From the NCBI RefSeq assembly GCF_015477605.1, contig NZ_JADLQX010000041.1, positions 1 through 51,675 of the forward strand: a DNA stretch of 51,675 bases, written 5' to 3'. A program made the position numbers and the translations under genes. The notes under the pieces are model-generated. The model was not told the DNA's origin. It searched no databases and saw nothing but the letters and a program-made list of their open reading frames with translations. This DNA comes from Nocardia amamiensis. Its GTDB lineage: Bacteria; Actinomycetota; Actinomycetes; Mycobacteriales; Mycobacteriaceae. Shown in pieces: positions 44,407-51,675 of the stretch; position 1 is the stretch's first letter; each line of letters starts with the position of its first letter.

Positions 44407-44775
44407 GTGGCCGACATTCTCGACGTACTGCACGCTCGCTGCGCCGAGGTCGCGGGCGAGGCGATCCTCTCCGGAGAGGAGCACCCGACCCTCACCCTGA
44501 CCACACGCGAAGTAGCGGACCTGCTCAACCACATAGCCGATCTACGCCGCCGCTACTACGACATCGACCTCGCATACCGCGAACTCGACCACCAGCACAC
44601 CGTGCTTCGCGGCGCGAGCACCGATGCCGCCGCATCGTTGGATCGGATCCGCGCCGTGCTGGAGCAACGCACCGCCCATCCGGAAGCCCATGCACGCCAG
44701 GCATGTACTATCGCCCGCTTCGCCGCTCAGAACCTCACAGACGCAAGCCTGAACACCGGAGGAACAGCGAAGTGA
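44407..44775 (+). CDS. Hypothetical helical protein
   Basis: A 122-residue soluble protein starting with GTG 44407; GGGAGG lies eight bases upstream. It is almost all helix, with a heptad-like central region (LTTREVADLLNHIADLRRRY followed by YDIDLAYRELDHQ) and a C-terminal QACTIARFAAQNLTDASLN. No family recognised. Its stop overlaps the start of a 43-codon frame as GTGA. Confidence 0.65.
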   Translation: MADILDVLHARCAEVAGEAILSGEEHPTLTLTTREVADLLNHIADLRRRYYDIDLAYRELDHQHTVLRGASTDAAASLDRIRAVLEQRTAHPEAHARQACTIARFAAQNLTDASLNTGGTAK

Positions 44776-44903
44776 GAACGGGCACGGCGCCTGCGCGGAG
44801 CGTCGGTGACCGGTGGCCTGGAGTGAGCCGCTTGCTCGACGCGGCCGCCGTGCGACCGGCGCTGCTGCCGGTCCTGCTGCGCTTGACCGGGCACAACGCC
44901 TAG
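44772..44903 (+). CDS. Possible very small protein coupled to the upstream gene
   Basis: A 43-codon frame from GTG 44772, overlapping the previous stop codon (GTGA), with GGAGG about ten bases upstream. The C-terminal half is a hydrophobic helix (LLDAAAVRPALLPVLLRLTG). The overlap and ribosome site favour translation, but the short length keeps this uncertain. Confidence 0.4.
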   Translation: MRTGTAPARSVGDRWPGVSRLLDAAAVRPALLPVLLRLTGHNA

Positions 44904-44988
44904 TGGTCGCAGCCCTGGGTGCGCAGACTCCTGACCTGGTCGGCGGCCCCATCCTCGAAGCTCGGATCGCCAGCGCGCGACCGGGCGC

Positions 44989-46785
44989 TCACTCTGGTTG
45001 GTGAACGCTCGGCCCCGGGACGTCCTGATAGAGCTCGTCGATCTCGGTGGCGTATTTCTCCGTGACGACCCGCCGTTTCAGCTTCATGGTGAGCGTGACC
45101 TCGTCGCCACCGGCTTCCCAGAACGTGGGCAGGATGCGGAATCGGCGAATCTGTTCGACGCGAGAGAGCTTGGCGTTGCCCTTCGCGATCCCCGCGGTGA
45201 TGTGCTCGATGACGGTGGCGTCCACCGCCAGCGCGGCGGCGCCTGGGTCGGGCAGATTGTGCTGTGCCGCGTACGGACCGGCGGTTTCGGCGTCGAGGAC
45301 GACGAGGGCGGTGTTGTAGGGCCTGCCGTCGCCGATGACAGCCATCGCACCGATCAGCGGTGTTGCGGCTTTGATGGTGTTCTCGATGTTCGTCGGTGAC
45401 ATGTTCTTCCCGGAGGCGTTGATGATCAGCTCCTTCTTGCGGTCGACGACCGTCAGGTACCCATCGGCATCGATGGTGATCACGTCGCCGGTACGCAGCC
45501 AGCCGTCCGAATCCACTGCCTCAGCGGTCTTTTCGGCCTCTCCGCGGTAGCCTTTCATGACCAGCGGCCCACGGACGAGCAGTTCGCCGTCGTCGTGCCT
45601 GACCTCCATGCCGGGGAGCAGCTTGCCCACGGTGCCCAGCCGGGCGTCACGTGGGTGGCTCACACTGCAGATGCAGGCCAATTCGGACATGCCCCAGATC
45701 TCGGCGATCGGGACACCGAGCCCGGCGAAGAATCCCAGGGTCTGCGGTGGGATGGGCGCCGCGCCCGACATCGCCCACCGGACCCGGTCGAGACCGATTC
45801 GGGCACGCAGCGGCGAGAGAACCAGCTCGTCGGCTCGCGCCCAATCGGCGGCGACATCCGCGGGAACTGCGGTGCGGGCGAGTTCGTACTCGCCGCGCTC
45901 GGCGGCTACCGACATCGCCCACTGCATGACCCGCCTCCGTTCCGGGTCAGGTTCATTGGCGACGGTGAATTCGATTGCTGCTTTGAGCTTTTCCCAGACG
46001 CGGGGCACCGCGCCCCAGATCGTGGGGTGCAGGTCGGCCAATGCCGGTGCGATCTGCCTGCCGTCGGCCACACAGGTGATCTGGGTGCCGAACACCTCCT
46101 GGAAGTACAGCCCGGTGAGCCGGTCGGCGATATGTGCGGTGGGCATGTAGGAGGTGATGGTGTCGCCGAAATGGATGTCGAGCACCTCGCTGACGGCGTA
46201 GCACTCGAACATCAGATTCGCGTGCGTGGTCTCGACCCCCTTGGGGTTACCGGTGGTACCGGATGTGTAGATCAGCGTGGCCACATCCTCGGGACCGACC
46301 GCGCGCCAGGCGGCGTCGAAGTCGAAATCCGCAGGCGCAGACGCGAGCAGCTCCGCCACCGACAGGGTGCCCTCCGCAGGATCGTCGAGACAGACGACAT
46401 GGTCGAACTGGATTCCGCAGGCATCCAGGCGAGGCACATACTCTGCTTCGCAGATGACCACCCGAGCACCGGAGTTGCCGAGCACATGGGCGAGTTGTTC
46501 TGCGGAGAGCGTGTTGTACACCGAGAAAGAGGTGGCACCCAGGTGTTGCGCGCCGACCTCGAAGGGGTAGAAGTCGATCCGGTTGGCCATCATCATCGCC
46601 ACCGTGTCCCCACGTCCCACGCCCAGCCCCGCCAACCCCGCGGCGACCGCGCGGACTTGTCGGCCATACTCACGCCAGGTGAGCGTGCGCTGGTCACCGG
46701 GGGTACGCAGCGCGACGGCGTCCGGGGCGATGGCGGCATTGTGCCGGAAGGCAGCGCAGAGCGTGTCGAAGCTGGGGTTTGTCAC
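44989..46785 (-). CDS. Fatty-acyl-CoA ligase (FadD, AMP-forming)
   Basis: A 598-residue AMP-forming acyl-CoA synthetase that activates a fatty acid with ATP and CoA. All core motifs are intact: A3 YTSGTTGNPKGVETTHANL, the IWGMSEL (A5) block, SDGWLRTGDVITIDADGYL (A7/A8 hinge) and KELIINASGKNMSP with a C-terminal lid containing TLTMKLKRR (A10 Lys region). Length and motifs match mycobacterial long-chain FadD proteins. The start is GTG 46785, which overlaps the stop of the truncated hydrolase (GTGA). It is the last gene of the mymA-like operon and would activate the acid products made upstream. Confidence 0.94.
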   Translation of the reverse strand: MTNPSFDTLCAAFRHNAAIAPDAVALRTPGDQRTLTWREYGRQVRAVAAGLAGLGVGRGDTVAMMMANRIDFYPFEVGAQHLGATSFSVYNTLSAEQLAHVLGNSGARVVICEAEYVPRLDACGIQFDHVVCLDDPAEGTLSVAELLASAPADFDFDAAWRAVGPEDVATLIYTSGTTGNPKGVETTHANLMFECYAVSEVLDIHFGDTITSYMPTAHIADRLTGLYFQEVFGTQITCVADGRQIAPALADLHPTIWGAVPRVWEKLKAAIEFTVANEPDPERRRVMQWAMSVAAERGEYELARTAVPADVAADWARADELVLSPLRARIGLDRVRWAMSGAAPIPPQTLGFFAGLGVPIAEIWGMSELACICSVSHPRDARLGTVGKLLPGMEVRHDDGELLVRGPLVMKGYRGEAEKTAEAVDSDGWLRTGDVITIDADGYLTVVDRKKELIINASGKNMSPTNIENTIKAATPLIGAMAVIGDGRPYNTALVVLDAETAGPYAAQHNLPDPGAAALAVDATVIEHITAGIAKGNAKLSRVEQIRRFRILPTFWEAGGDEVTLTMKLKRRVVTEKYATEIDELYQDVPGPSVHQPE

Positions 46786-47144
46786 GAAACGTCCTTCGGT
46801 ATTGCCTGGGCGACAGTGGATTCGAGAGGTGTGCGGGCAAAACGCGTGGCGGCGACCTTGCCGATGTGTTCGCCGACAAAACGCGCGGCATCGCGGTAGG
46901 CGGCGCGGGCTTCGGGGACCACGGCGGCGAGAATGTGGAAGACGTGCATCTGGCCGGGCCAGAGCACCAGTTCACATGTCGTGCCCGCCGTGCGTAGCCG
47001 GTCGGCCAGCGCGATGGCGTCGCCGGCGAAGAATTCGGCGTCGCTGGCGTGGATCAGTGTCGGTGGCAGCGGCATTTCCCGGCGCGGCCGCAATTCGCGC
47101 GGTTCGCTGGTGAAATGACCGTCGGCGGCTTCCCTTGCCGCTGC
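46782..47144 (-). pseudogene. C-terminal fragment of an HSL-type alpha/beta hydrolase (LipR-like)
   Basis: This frame encodes only the C-terminal part of a hormone-sensitive-lipase-type esterase. It keeps LPPTLIHASDAEFFAGD with the acid residue and WPGQMHVFHILAAVVPEA with the His, but the HGGG oxyanion and GDSAG nucleophile regions that should precede them are absent. The frame opens immediately after the stop codon of the upstream SDR gene and is in frame with it. It can only start at non-ATG codons such as TTG 47093. Its stop still overlaps the FadD start codon as GTGA. Probably the remnant of a deletion in an operon that once held a full esterase; continued translation for coupling is possible. 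Confidence 0.78.
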
Positions 47145-48023
47145 TCATGGCGTGTTCTCGAGGCGGCGGATCAGGGTGGCGAGCCTCGGGTCGCGGGCGA
47201 GCCGATGGTCGAGGGCGATATTGACCAGGCCGCGCAGCAGCGCGTACGGCTCCCACCCGGACGGCGCGATGGTGCGCGGCGCGCGGCGGCCGATGCCGTC
47301 GGCGATGACGCGCGCCGCCGCGGCCGCGGTGATGCGGGTGTTCAGTGGCCAGGGCAGCAGTTCGCCGATGGCGCGCCCTAGGTCGTCCTGGTCCAGGGTC
47401 GCATGGGTCATCGCCGTGTCCACGACACCGAAGTAGGAGACGCCGGCGGTGGCGCCGTGCGGCGCCAGTTCCACACGCAGGGCGCGGCCGAGCTGTTCCA
47501 CGCCCGCCTTGCTGATCATGTACGGCGAGCCGCCCATTCCCGGCGCGAACGCCGCGCAGGAGGAGACGACGACCACGTGTCCGCGCGCCGCGACGACATG
47601 GTCGAGGGCCGGGCGCACGGTATTGAACGCACCGGTGAGGTTGACGCCGATCACACGGTCGAAACTGCTCGCGTCCATGCTGCGCACGGTGGCCGGTTTC
47701 GGAACCACACCCGCGTTGGCGACCACCACGTCGAGGCGGCCGAAGCGCTCGACGGTCCGGTCGATGGCCTTCTCCATGGCCGCGCGGTCGGCGACGTCGG
47801 CGTCGACCGCCAATGCTCGTTCACCGAGTTCCGAGGCGGTTGTCTGTGCGGTGACAAGGTCGATGTCGACCAGTGCGATCGCCGCGCCCCGCTGGTGCAG
47901 GAGGATGGCCAGTTCACGGCCGATGCCTTGGGCCGCGCCGGTGACGAGGACGGTCTTGCCACGTACGTCGTAGGGCGGCACGCCGAAGCGGTGTAGAAGC
48001 GCCAATGGTCCGGGGCTCGTCAC
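47145..48023 (-). CDS. Short-chain dehydrogenase/reductase (SadH-like)
   Basis: A 292-residue SDR. The NAD(P) motif VLVTGAAQGIGRELA is at about 26-40, VVVANAG follows, the catalytic Ser is in VVVVSSCAAFAPG and the Tyr/Lys in PYMISKAGVEQL. A long C-terminal tail is typical of the mycobacterial fatty-acid-related SDRs. GTG 48023 overlaps the stop of the monooxygenase gene as GTGA. In the mymA-type operon the equivalent gene is sadH. It probably oxidises or reduces an alcohol/ketone formed by the monooxygenase. Confidence 0.92.
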   Translation of the reverse strand: MTSPGPLALLHRFGVPPYDVRGKTVLVTGAAQGIGRELAILLHQRGAAIALVDIDLVTAQTTASELGERALAVDADVADRAAMEKAIDRTVERFGRLDVVVANAGVVPKPATVRSMDASSFDRVIGVNLTGAFNTVRPALDHVVAARGHVVVVSSCAAFAPGMGGSPYMISKAGVEQLGRALRVELAPHGATAGVSYFGVVDTAMTHATLDQDDLGRAIGELLPWPLNTRITAAAAARVIADGIGRRAPRTIAPSGWEPYALLRGLVNIALDHRLARDPRLATLIRRLENTP

Positions 48024-49513
48024 GCGCGCACCTCGTGGACTTCGTCGTCGCGGGAGTCGATGTCGTAGGAGTCGATGTCGAAGCGCCTGGTGCGACTGCG
48101 GTATTCGAAGCTCCAGTTGGGGTACAAGCCCGCATTGCGACCGTCGGGTGTCTGGTAGTAACCGGTGCAACCGCCGGTGACCCACACCGTGGACTTGCTG
48201 CGCTGTGCCATCTCGTCCAGGAATCTCTGTTGCACTTGCGGTTTCACCTCGATGCAGACTGCCCGCCGAGTCCGCATCGCAATGAGCGCGTCGACGATGT
48301 AGGCGATCTGCGATTCGATCATGAAGATCGCGGACTGGTTGCCCGCCGCACCGAACGGCCCCAGGGTGCAGAAGAAGTTCGGGAACCCGGCCAGCGTCGC
48401 ACCGAGGTAGCTCTGCGGCTGCTTGCGGTAGAGATCCGCCATGGACAGGCCGTCGCGACCGACGAACCGTTCGAACGCGGTGGGAACGGGGGTGAATCCG
48501 GTCCCGTAGATGATCGCGTCCACGGCGTGCTCGGTGCCGTCGCGGGTCAGGATCGAGTGTGACCGCACCTCGGCGATGGTATCGGTGACGACCGCGACGT
48601 TGGGCTGGTCGAGCGCGGGGAGGTAGGCGTCGGAGAAGATCGCCCGTTTGCAGCCGATCATGTAGTCGGGAGTCAGCGTGCGTCGCAGTCGCGGATCTCG
48701 GACCTGGCGTAGCAACTGCAGCCTGCCGAGCAACTCGTACGGGTGCCGGAAGCGCTTGTCCACGAATCCGACCAGCCCGAAGCCCTCGATCGCGGTGAAC
48801 CAGCTCCCGCGAATAGCTTTGCCCGCCAGCGGGATTCGCCGCAGCAGCTGGCGTTCGAGGCGTGAAGTGCGGCGGTCGAGTCGCGGCATGATCCAGGGTG
48901 CGGACCGTTGGAACAGTACCAATTTCGCGACTTCGGGTTGGATCTCCGGCACGAATTGAACCGCCGACGCGCCGGTGCCGATGACCGCGACCCGCTTGCC
49001 CGTGAAGTCGTAGTCGTGGTCCCAGTGCAGCGAGTGGAAGGACGTGCCCGCGAAGGTGTCCAGACCGGGCAGCGACGGGTACTTGGCCTCGGCGAACAGG
49101 CCGGTCGCCGAGATCAGGAAGTCCGCCGTGAGCGGACCGCGGGATGTCTCGATGCGCCAGCGCGTCCACGTCTGGTCCCAGCGCGCGTCCAGCAGCTCGG
49201 ACCCGAACCTTATGTGGCCCAGCACATCGTGTTCGGTAGCCACCGCACGGATGTACTCCAGGATCTCGGCTTGTGTGCCGTAGGTGCGCGACCAGTCCGG
49301 GTTCGGCGCGAAGGAATAGCTGTACAGGTGGGAGGGCACGTCGCAGGCACATCCCGGGTAGGTATTCGCGCGCCAGGTACCACCGAGGTCATCCGCACGC
49401 TCCAGGATCACCAGATCCCCGAATCCGGCCTCTCGCAGCTTGATCGCCAGACCGATGCCGCTGAAACCCGAGCCGACGATGACGATGTGCCGATGTTCGA
49501 TCGAGTCGCTCAT
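48020..49513 (-). CDS. Baeyer-Villiger-type flavin monooxygenase (MymA-like)
   Basis: A 497-residue FAD/NADPH monooxygenase. Both nucleotide motifs are present: GSGFSG (14-19) for FAD and GTGASA (179-184) for NADPH. The Baeyer-Villiger fingerprint FxGxxxHxxxW is exact, F154-A-G-T-S-F-H160-S-L-H-W164. The ATG motif region reads IYGTGFTPVP. It should insert oxygen next to a ketone, or oxygenate a related long-chain substrate, using NADPH. ATG 49513 lies two bases after the aldehyde dehydrogenase stop. Resembles the mycobacterial MymA enzyme by context and size. Confidence 0.93.
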   Translation of the reverse strand: MSDSIEHRHIVIVGSGFSGIGLAIKLREAGFGDLVILERADDLGGTWRANTYPGCACDVPSHLYSYSFAPNPDWSRTYGTQAEILEYIRAVATEHDVLGHIRFGSELLDARWDQTWTRWRIETSRGPLTADFLISATGLFAEAKYPSLPGLDTFAGTSFHSLHWDHDYDFTGKRVAVIGTGASAVQFVPEIQPEVAKLVLFQRSAPWIMPRLDRRTSRLERQLLRRIPLAGKAIRGSWFTAIEGFGLVGFVDKRFRHPYELLGRLQLLRQVRDPRLRRTLTPDYMIGCKRAIFSDAYLPALDQPNVAVVTDTIAEVRSHSILTRDGTEHAVDAIIYGTGFTPVPTAFERFVGRDGLSMADLYRKQPQSYLGATLAGFPNFFCTLGPFGAAGNQSAIFMIESQIAYIVDALIAMRTRRAVCIEVKPQVQQRFLDEMAQRSKSTVWVTGGCTGYYQTPDGRNAGLYPNWSFEYRSRTRRFDIDSYDIDSRDDEVHEVRA

Positions 49514-49515
49514 CG

Positions 49516-51015
49516 CTATCGGATCCTTCCGTGCAGCACCGCGATGAGGCGGTCGACGATCGCGTCGGCGGCCGCGCTGCGGGCGAATGTGGTGAGCGCC
49601 AGAGGCGACGGGAAGCGCTGCCGCGTAGTCGCTTTGGCGTAGGCGAACTCTTTGAGTCCATCAGGGCCGTGCACCCGGCCGAATCCGGAGCCGCCGACAC
49701 CGCCGAGCGGTAGCGCCGGAACGAGCGCATGCGCGACGAAGGCGTTGACGGAGACGCCGCCGGCCCGGATGCGATCGGCCACGGCCTGGCCGTTGCGACC
49801 GGAGAACACCGTGCCACCGAGCCCGTACGCGGTCGCGTTGACGCGGTCGACGGCGTCGTCCATGTCGGCGACCTCGGTGATGGTGAGCGTCGGACCGAAG
49901 GTCTCCTCGGTGACGGCCGTGGCGTCCTCGGGGACGTCGACGAGGACAGTAGGCTGCGCGAACTGTCCGTCTATGGCGTCGGGCCCGCCGAGCAGCGCCC
50001 GCGCGCCACGGGCCAGCGCGTCCTCGATGTGCCCGCGAACGATCTCGATCTGCTTTGGCATGGTGATCGGTCCGATCTCGGCCGAGCCGGTACCCGCGCG
50101 AACGGCGCCCGCGCGCTCCACCACCTTCGCGACGAACTCGCGGTAGACGGCGGTGTGCACGTACACCCGCTCCACACCGAGGCAAGTCTGGCCCGCATTC
50201 GACATGCCACCCCACACGGCGACATCGGCGGCCGCATCGAGATCGGCGTCGGCATCGACGATCAGTGCGTCCTTGCCGCCGCATTCCATCAGTACCGGTG
50301 TCAGGTTCTCGGCGCAGGCCGCCATCACTCGCTTGCCGGTGGCGGCCGAACCGGTGAATCCGATCTTGCCGACGTTGCTGCGGCACAGCGCCGCACCGGT
50401 CTCCCCGAACCCGGTAACCACCTGCAGGACAGCTTTTTCCGGCACGACACGGGAGAACATCTCGGCTAGCAGGACGCCTACGCCGGGGGTGTACTCGCTC
50501 GGCTTGAACACGACCGCGTTGCCCGCTGCCAGCGCGAAGGACACCGAGCTCAGCGGAGTGAACACCGGGTAGTTCCACGGGCCGATCACCCCGACCACGC
50601 CGAACGGACGGTACTCGACCTCGGCCGCATGGTTGATCGTCAGCAGGCTCGACGGCACCGGCCGGCGCCCGAGCACCTTTTCCGCATGCCGCGCGGCCCA
50701 TTTCAGATGCTCGAGCGCCATGACGATTTCGAGTTTGGCGTCGGCGATGGGCTTGCCCATCTCCTCGTGCACGATACGGGCAAGCGCGTCACGCCTACGA
50801 GCGATTTCGGCACGCCAGGCGTCGAGCCGGCGTGCGCGGCCGGCGAACCCGAGATCCGCCCACCAGGCCGCCGCCTCGTAGCCGAGGGCCACCGCCGCGT
50901 CCACCTGCGCCGCCGTGTGCACGGGGTGGACACCCACCGTCGCCGCTGTCGCCGGGTTGCGCACCTCGAAAGTGGAAACCGTGGCAGCCTCCGGCATTTT
51001 CGTCTCAACGGACAT
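49516..51015 (-). CDS. Aldehyde dehydrogenase family protein
   Basis: A 499-residue NAD(P)-dependent aldehyde dehydrogenase. The nucleotide/Rossmann landmark is GVIGPWNYPVFTPL, the general base E244 is in LMECGGKDAL and the catalytic C278 in NAGQTCLGVERVYVH. The oxyanion Asn is in GPWNYP. The C-terminal LPLGGVGGSGFGRVHGPDGL is also typical. ATG 51015 shares one base with the stop of the upstream SRPBCC gene (TGATG), so the two are coupled. It would turn an aldehyde made in this pathway into the acid for FadD. Confidence 0.93.
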   Translation of the reverse strand: MSVETKMPEAATVSTFEVRNPATAATVGVHPVHTAAQVDAAVALGYEAAAWWADLGFAGRARRLDAWRAEIARRRDALARIVHEEMGKPIADAKLEIVMALEHLKWAARHAEKVLGRRPVPSSLLTINHAAEVEYRPFGVVGVIGPWNYPVFTPLSSVSFALAAGNAVVFKPSEYTPGVGVLLAEMFSRVVPEKAVLQVVTGFGETGAALCRSNVGKIGFTGSAATGKRVMAACAENLTPVLMECGGKDALIVDADADLDAAADVAVWGGMSNAGQTCLGVERVYVHTAVYREFVAKVVERAGAVRAGTGSAEIGPITMPKQIEIVRGHIEDALARGARALLGGPDAIDGQFAQPTVLVDVPEDATAVTEETFGPTLTITEVADMDDAVDRVNATAYGLGGTVFSGRNGQAVADRIRAGGVSVNAFVAHALVPALPLGGVGGSGFGRVHGPDGLKEFAYAKATTRQRFPSPLALTTFARSAAADAIVDRLIAVLHGRIR

Positions 51016-51521
51016 CAGTTCCCCGTTTCCCGGCTGGTGCGGACCCGACGTGCGATGCCCCCGGCGATGGCGGCGGTGACGAGTCGAGTGCCCGGCCCGG
51101 CAAGAGCCAGCAGCGGTCGCAGCGCCGGTTCGCCTTCCAGCGCGAAGGTCCACCTCAGCCGAGTACCTTCCCCGTGTGGCGCGAGCGCGATGTCCTCGGC
51201 GAAACGCCGTAGCCCGGGGATGGAGGCGGCGTCCACGGTGAAAGTCATGCGTTCGCCGTCGTCCCAGCGGTAGAACCGCTCGTCCAGCCGGATGAGATGC
51301 CCGAGGGTCACCGTTCGGGTCGCGCCGACGCCGAACGGGCGCGGCGAGGTCCACTGGATCCCGGTGATCACCGTGGACCAGGAGACCAGCGCGTCGTCAC
51401 CGGTCAGCGCCGCCCATACCGCATCAGGGCCGGCCGCCATCTCGACGGTGTGTTCGTAACGCCGGGCCGCCGTCGCGAGGAACGCGTCATCGGATTCGGC
51501 TAGTGCGTAGCGTTGTGCCAT
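51015..51521 (-). CDS. SRPBCC (START/Bet v1-like) family protein
   Basis: A 168-residue protein with the helix-grip fold of the SRPBCC superfamily. The N-terminal YEHTVEMAAGPDAVWAAL strand/helix pair, the DERFYRWDDGERMTFTVD region and RLRWTFALEGEPALRPL are typical of polyketide-cyclase/lipid-binding members. It probably binds a hydrophobic substrate for the downstream enzymes. ATG 51521 is the start; the ribosome site is weak. First visible complete gene of the mymA-like operon; its stop overlaps the aldehyde dehydrogenase start. Confidence 0.85.
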   Translation of the reverse strand: MAQRYALAESDDAFLATAARRYEHTVEMAAGPDAVWAALTGDDALVSWSTVITGIQWTSPRPFGVGATRTVTLGHLIRLDERFYRWDDGERMTFTVDAASIPGLRRFAEDIALAPHGEGTRLRWTFALEGEPALRPLLALAGPGTRLVTAAIAGGIARRVRTSRETGN

Positions 51522-51603
51522 GGACGTCGTCGTCCCTTTCGGATCGTTCTAGATGAATGATTCCAAGGGGTGGGTGGCCTGTGTGCGGGCCGCCGACCCT
51601 GGG

Positions 51604-51675
51604 TCAATGGTCGTAGGCGGTCAGTGACCGGTGGACCGGTGCGTCGGTGTTGTCGTTGTGCCAGATCGCGGCGGT
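51604..51675 (-). CDS. C-terminus of an unidentified gene entering from the right edge
   Basis: A frame open to the right edge reads TAAIWHNDNTDAPVHRSLTA-YDH before TGA at 51606-51604. The codon use fits the neighbours and the frame points into the same operon, 82 bases upstream of the SRPBCC gene. Only 23 residues are visible, so no family can be given. Confidence 0.45.
   Translation of the reverse strand, partial: TAAIWHNDNTDAPVHRSLTAYDH

Noticed and set aside
47145..49352. 735-codon frame that would join a long N-terminal region to the SDR
   Set aside because: The N-terminal part is an out-of-frame copy of the monooxygenase gene; the SDR starts at GTG 48023.
49516..51354. 112-codon upstream extension of the aldehyde dehydrogenase
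   Set aside because: The extension overlaps the SRPBCC gene out of frame; ATG 51015 is coupled to the SRPBCC stop and begins family similarity.
1..51675. CRISPR arrays, tRNA/rRNA genes, insertion sequences, prophage or toxin-antitoxin loci
   Set aside because: No regular repeat-spacer pattern, tRNA cloverleaf, transposase or integrase was seen on either strand; short repeats found are isolated pairs.

Overview
The window looks like a chromosomal stretch of a mycolic-acid actinomycete, most plausibly Nocardia or a close relative. The support is high GC with GC-rich third codon positions, frequent GTG and TTG starts, many ATGA/GTGA stop-start overlaps, an NRPS that opens directly with an adenylation domain, a UPF0182 protein, an LGFP-repeat fragment, a DmdR/IdeR-type iron box and a mymA-like operon. 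No rRNA, tRNA, CRISPR array, insertion sequence or phage gene was seen. The genus is an inference.

Left third (1-16.9 kb): the 5' end of an NRPS gene leaves the left edge. Next come a UPF0182 membrane protein, a GH15 trehalase/glucoamylase-type hydrolase and a CNT nucleoside transporter. A four-gene iron-siderophore ABC importer (two permeases, ATPase, lipoprotein) follows under an iron box. After it lie a DUF2165 membrane protein, an AarF/UbiB-type kinase, a secreted DUF3089 hydrolase, a cyclase-family hydrolase and a small membrane protein.

Middle (17-38.6 kb): many small regulator-plus-enzyme units. They are a GntR regulator overlapping a cache-domain sensor, an alpha/beta hydrolase, a latex-clearing-protein-like oxygenase, a coupled pair of membrane proteins, an internally duplicated membrane protein, and a RidA-like protein divergent from a TetR regulator. 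Then come an unknown protein next to a degenerate, truncated acyl-adenylating protein and a PucR regulator, a methyltransferase, a type-B carboxylesterase, an LGFP fragment, a TetR regulator divergent from a flavin amine oxidase, a VOC protein, and a MarR regulator divergent from a three-gene operon (SgcJ/EcaC-like, SDR, NAD(P)-binding). Several divergent promoters carry clear palindromes that are good operator candidates.

Right third (38.6-51.7 kb): a 1,821-residue single-chain biotin-dependent acyl-CoA carboxylase, a small unknown operon, and a tightly coupled operon on the minus strand: SRPBCC, aldehyde dehydrogenase, Baeyer-Villiger-type monooxygenase, SDR, a truncated alpha/beta hydrolase and a fatty-acyl-CoA ligase. 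Its gene set resembles the mycobacterial mymA operon. The hydrolase has lost its nucleophile half but its stop codon still overlaps the ligase start codon.

No wholly new defence-like or mobile system was recognised. The best candidates for undescribed biology are the remodelled mymA-like operon, the GntR/cache pair with repeated upstream sites, the degenerate adenylation protein, the coupled membrane-protein pair upstream of lcp, and the duplicated translation start of the iron ABC ATPase.
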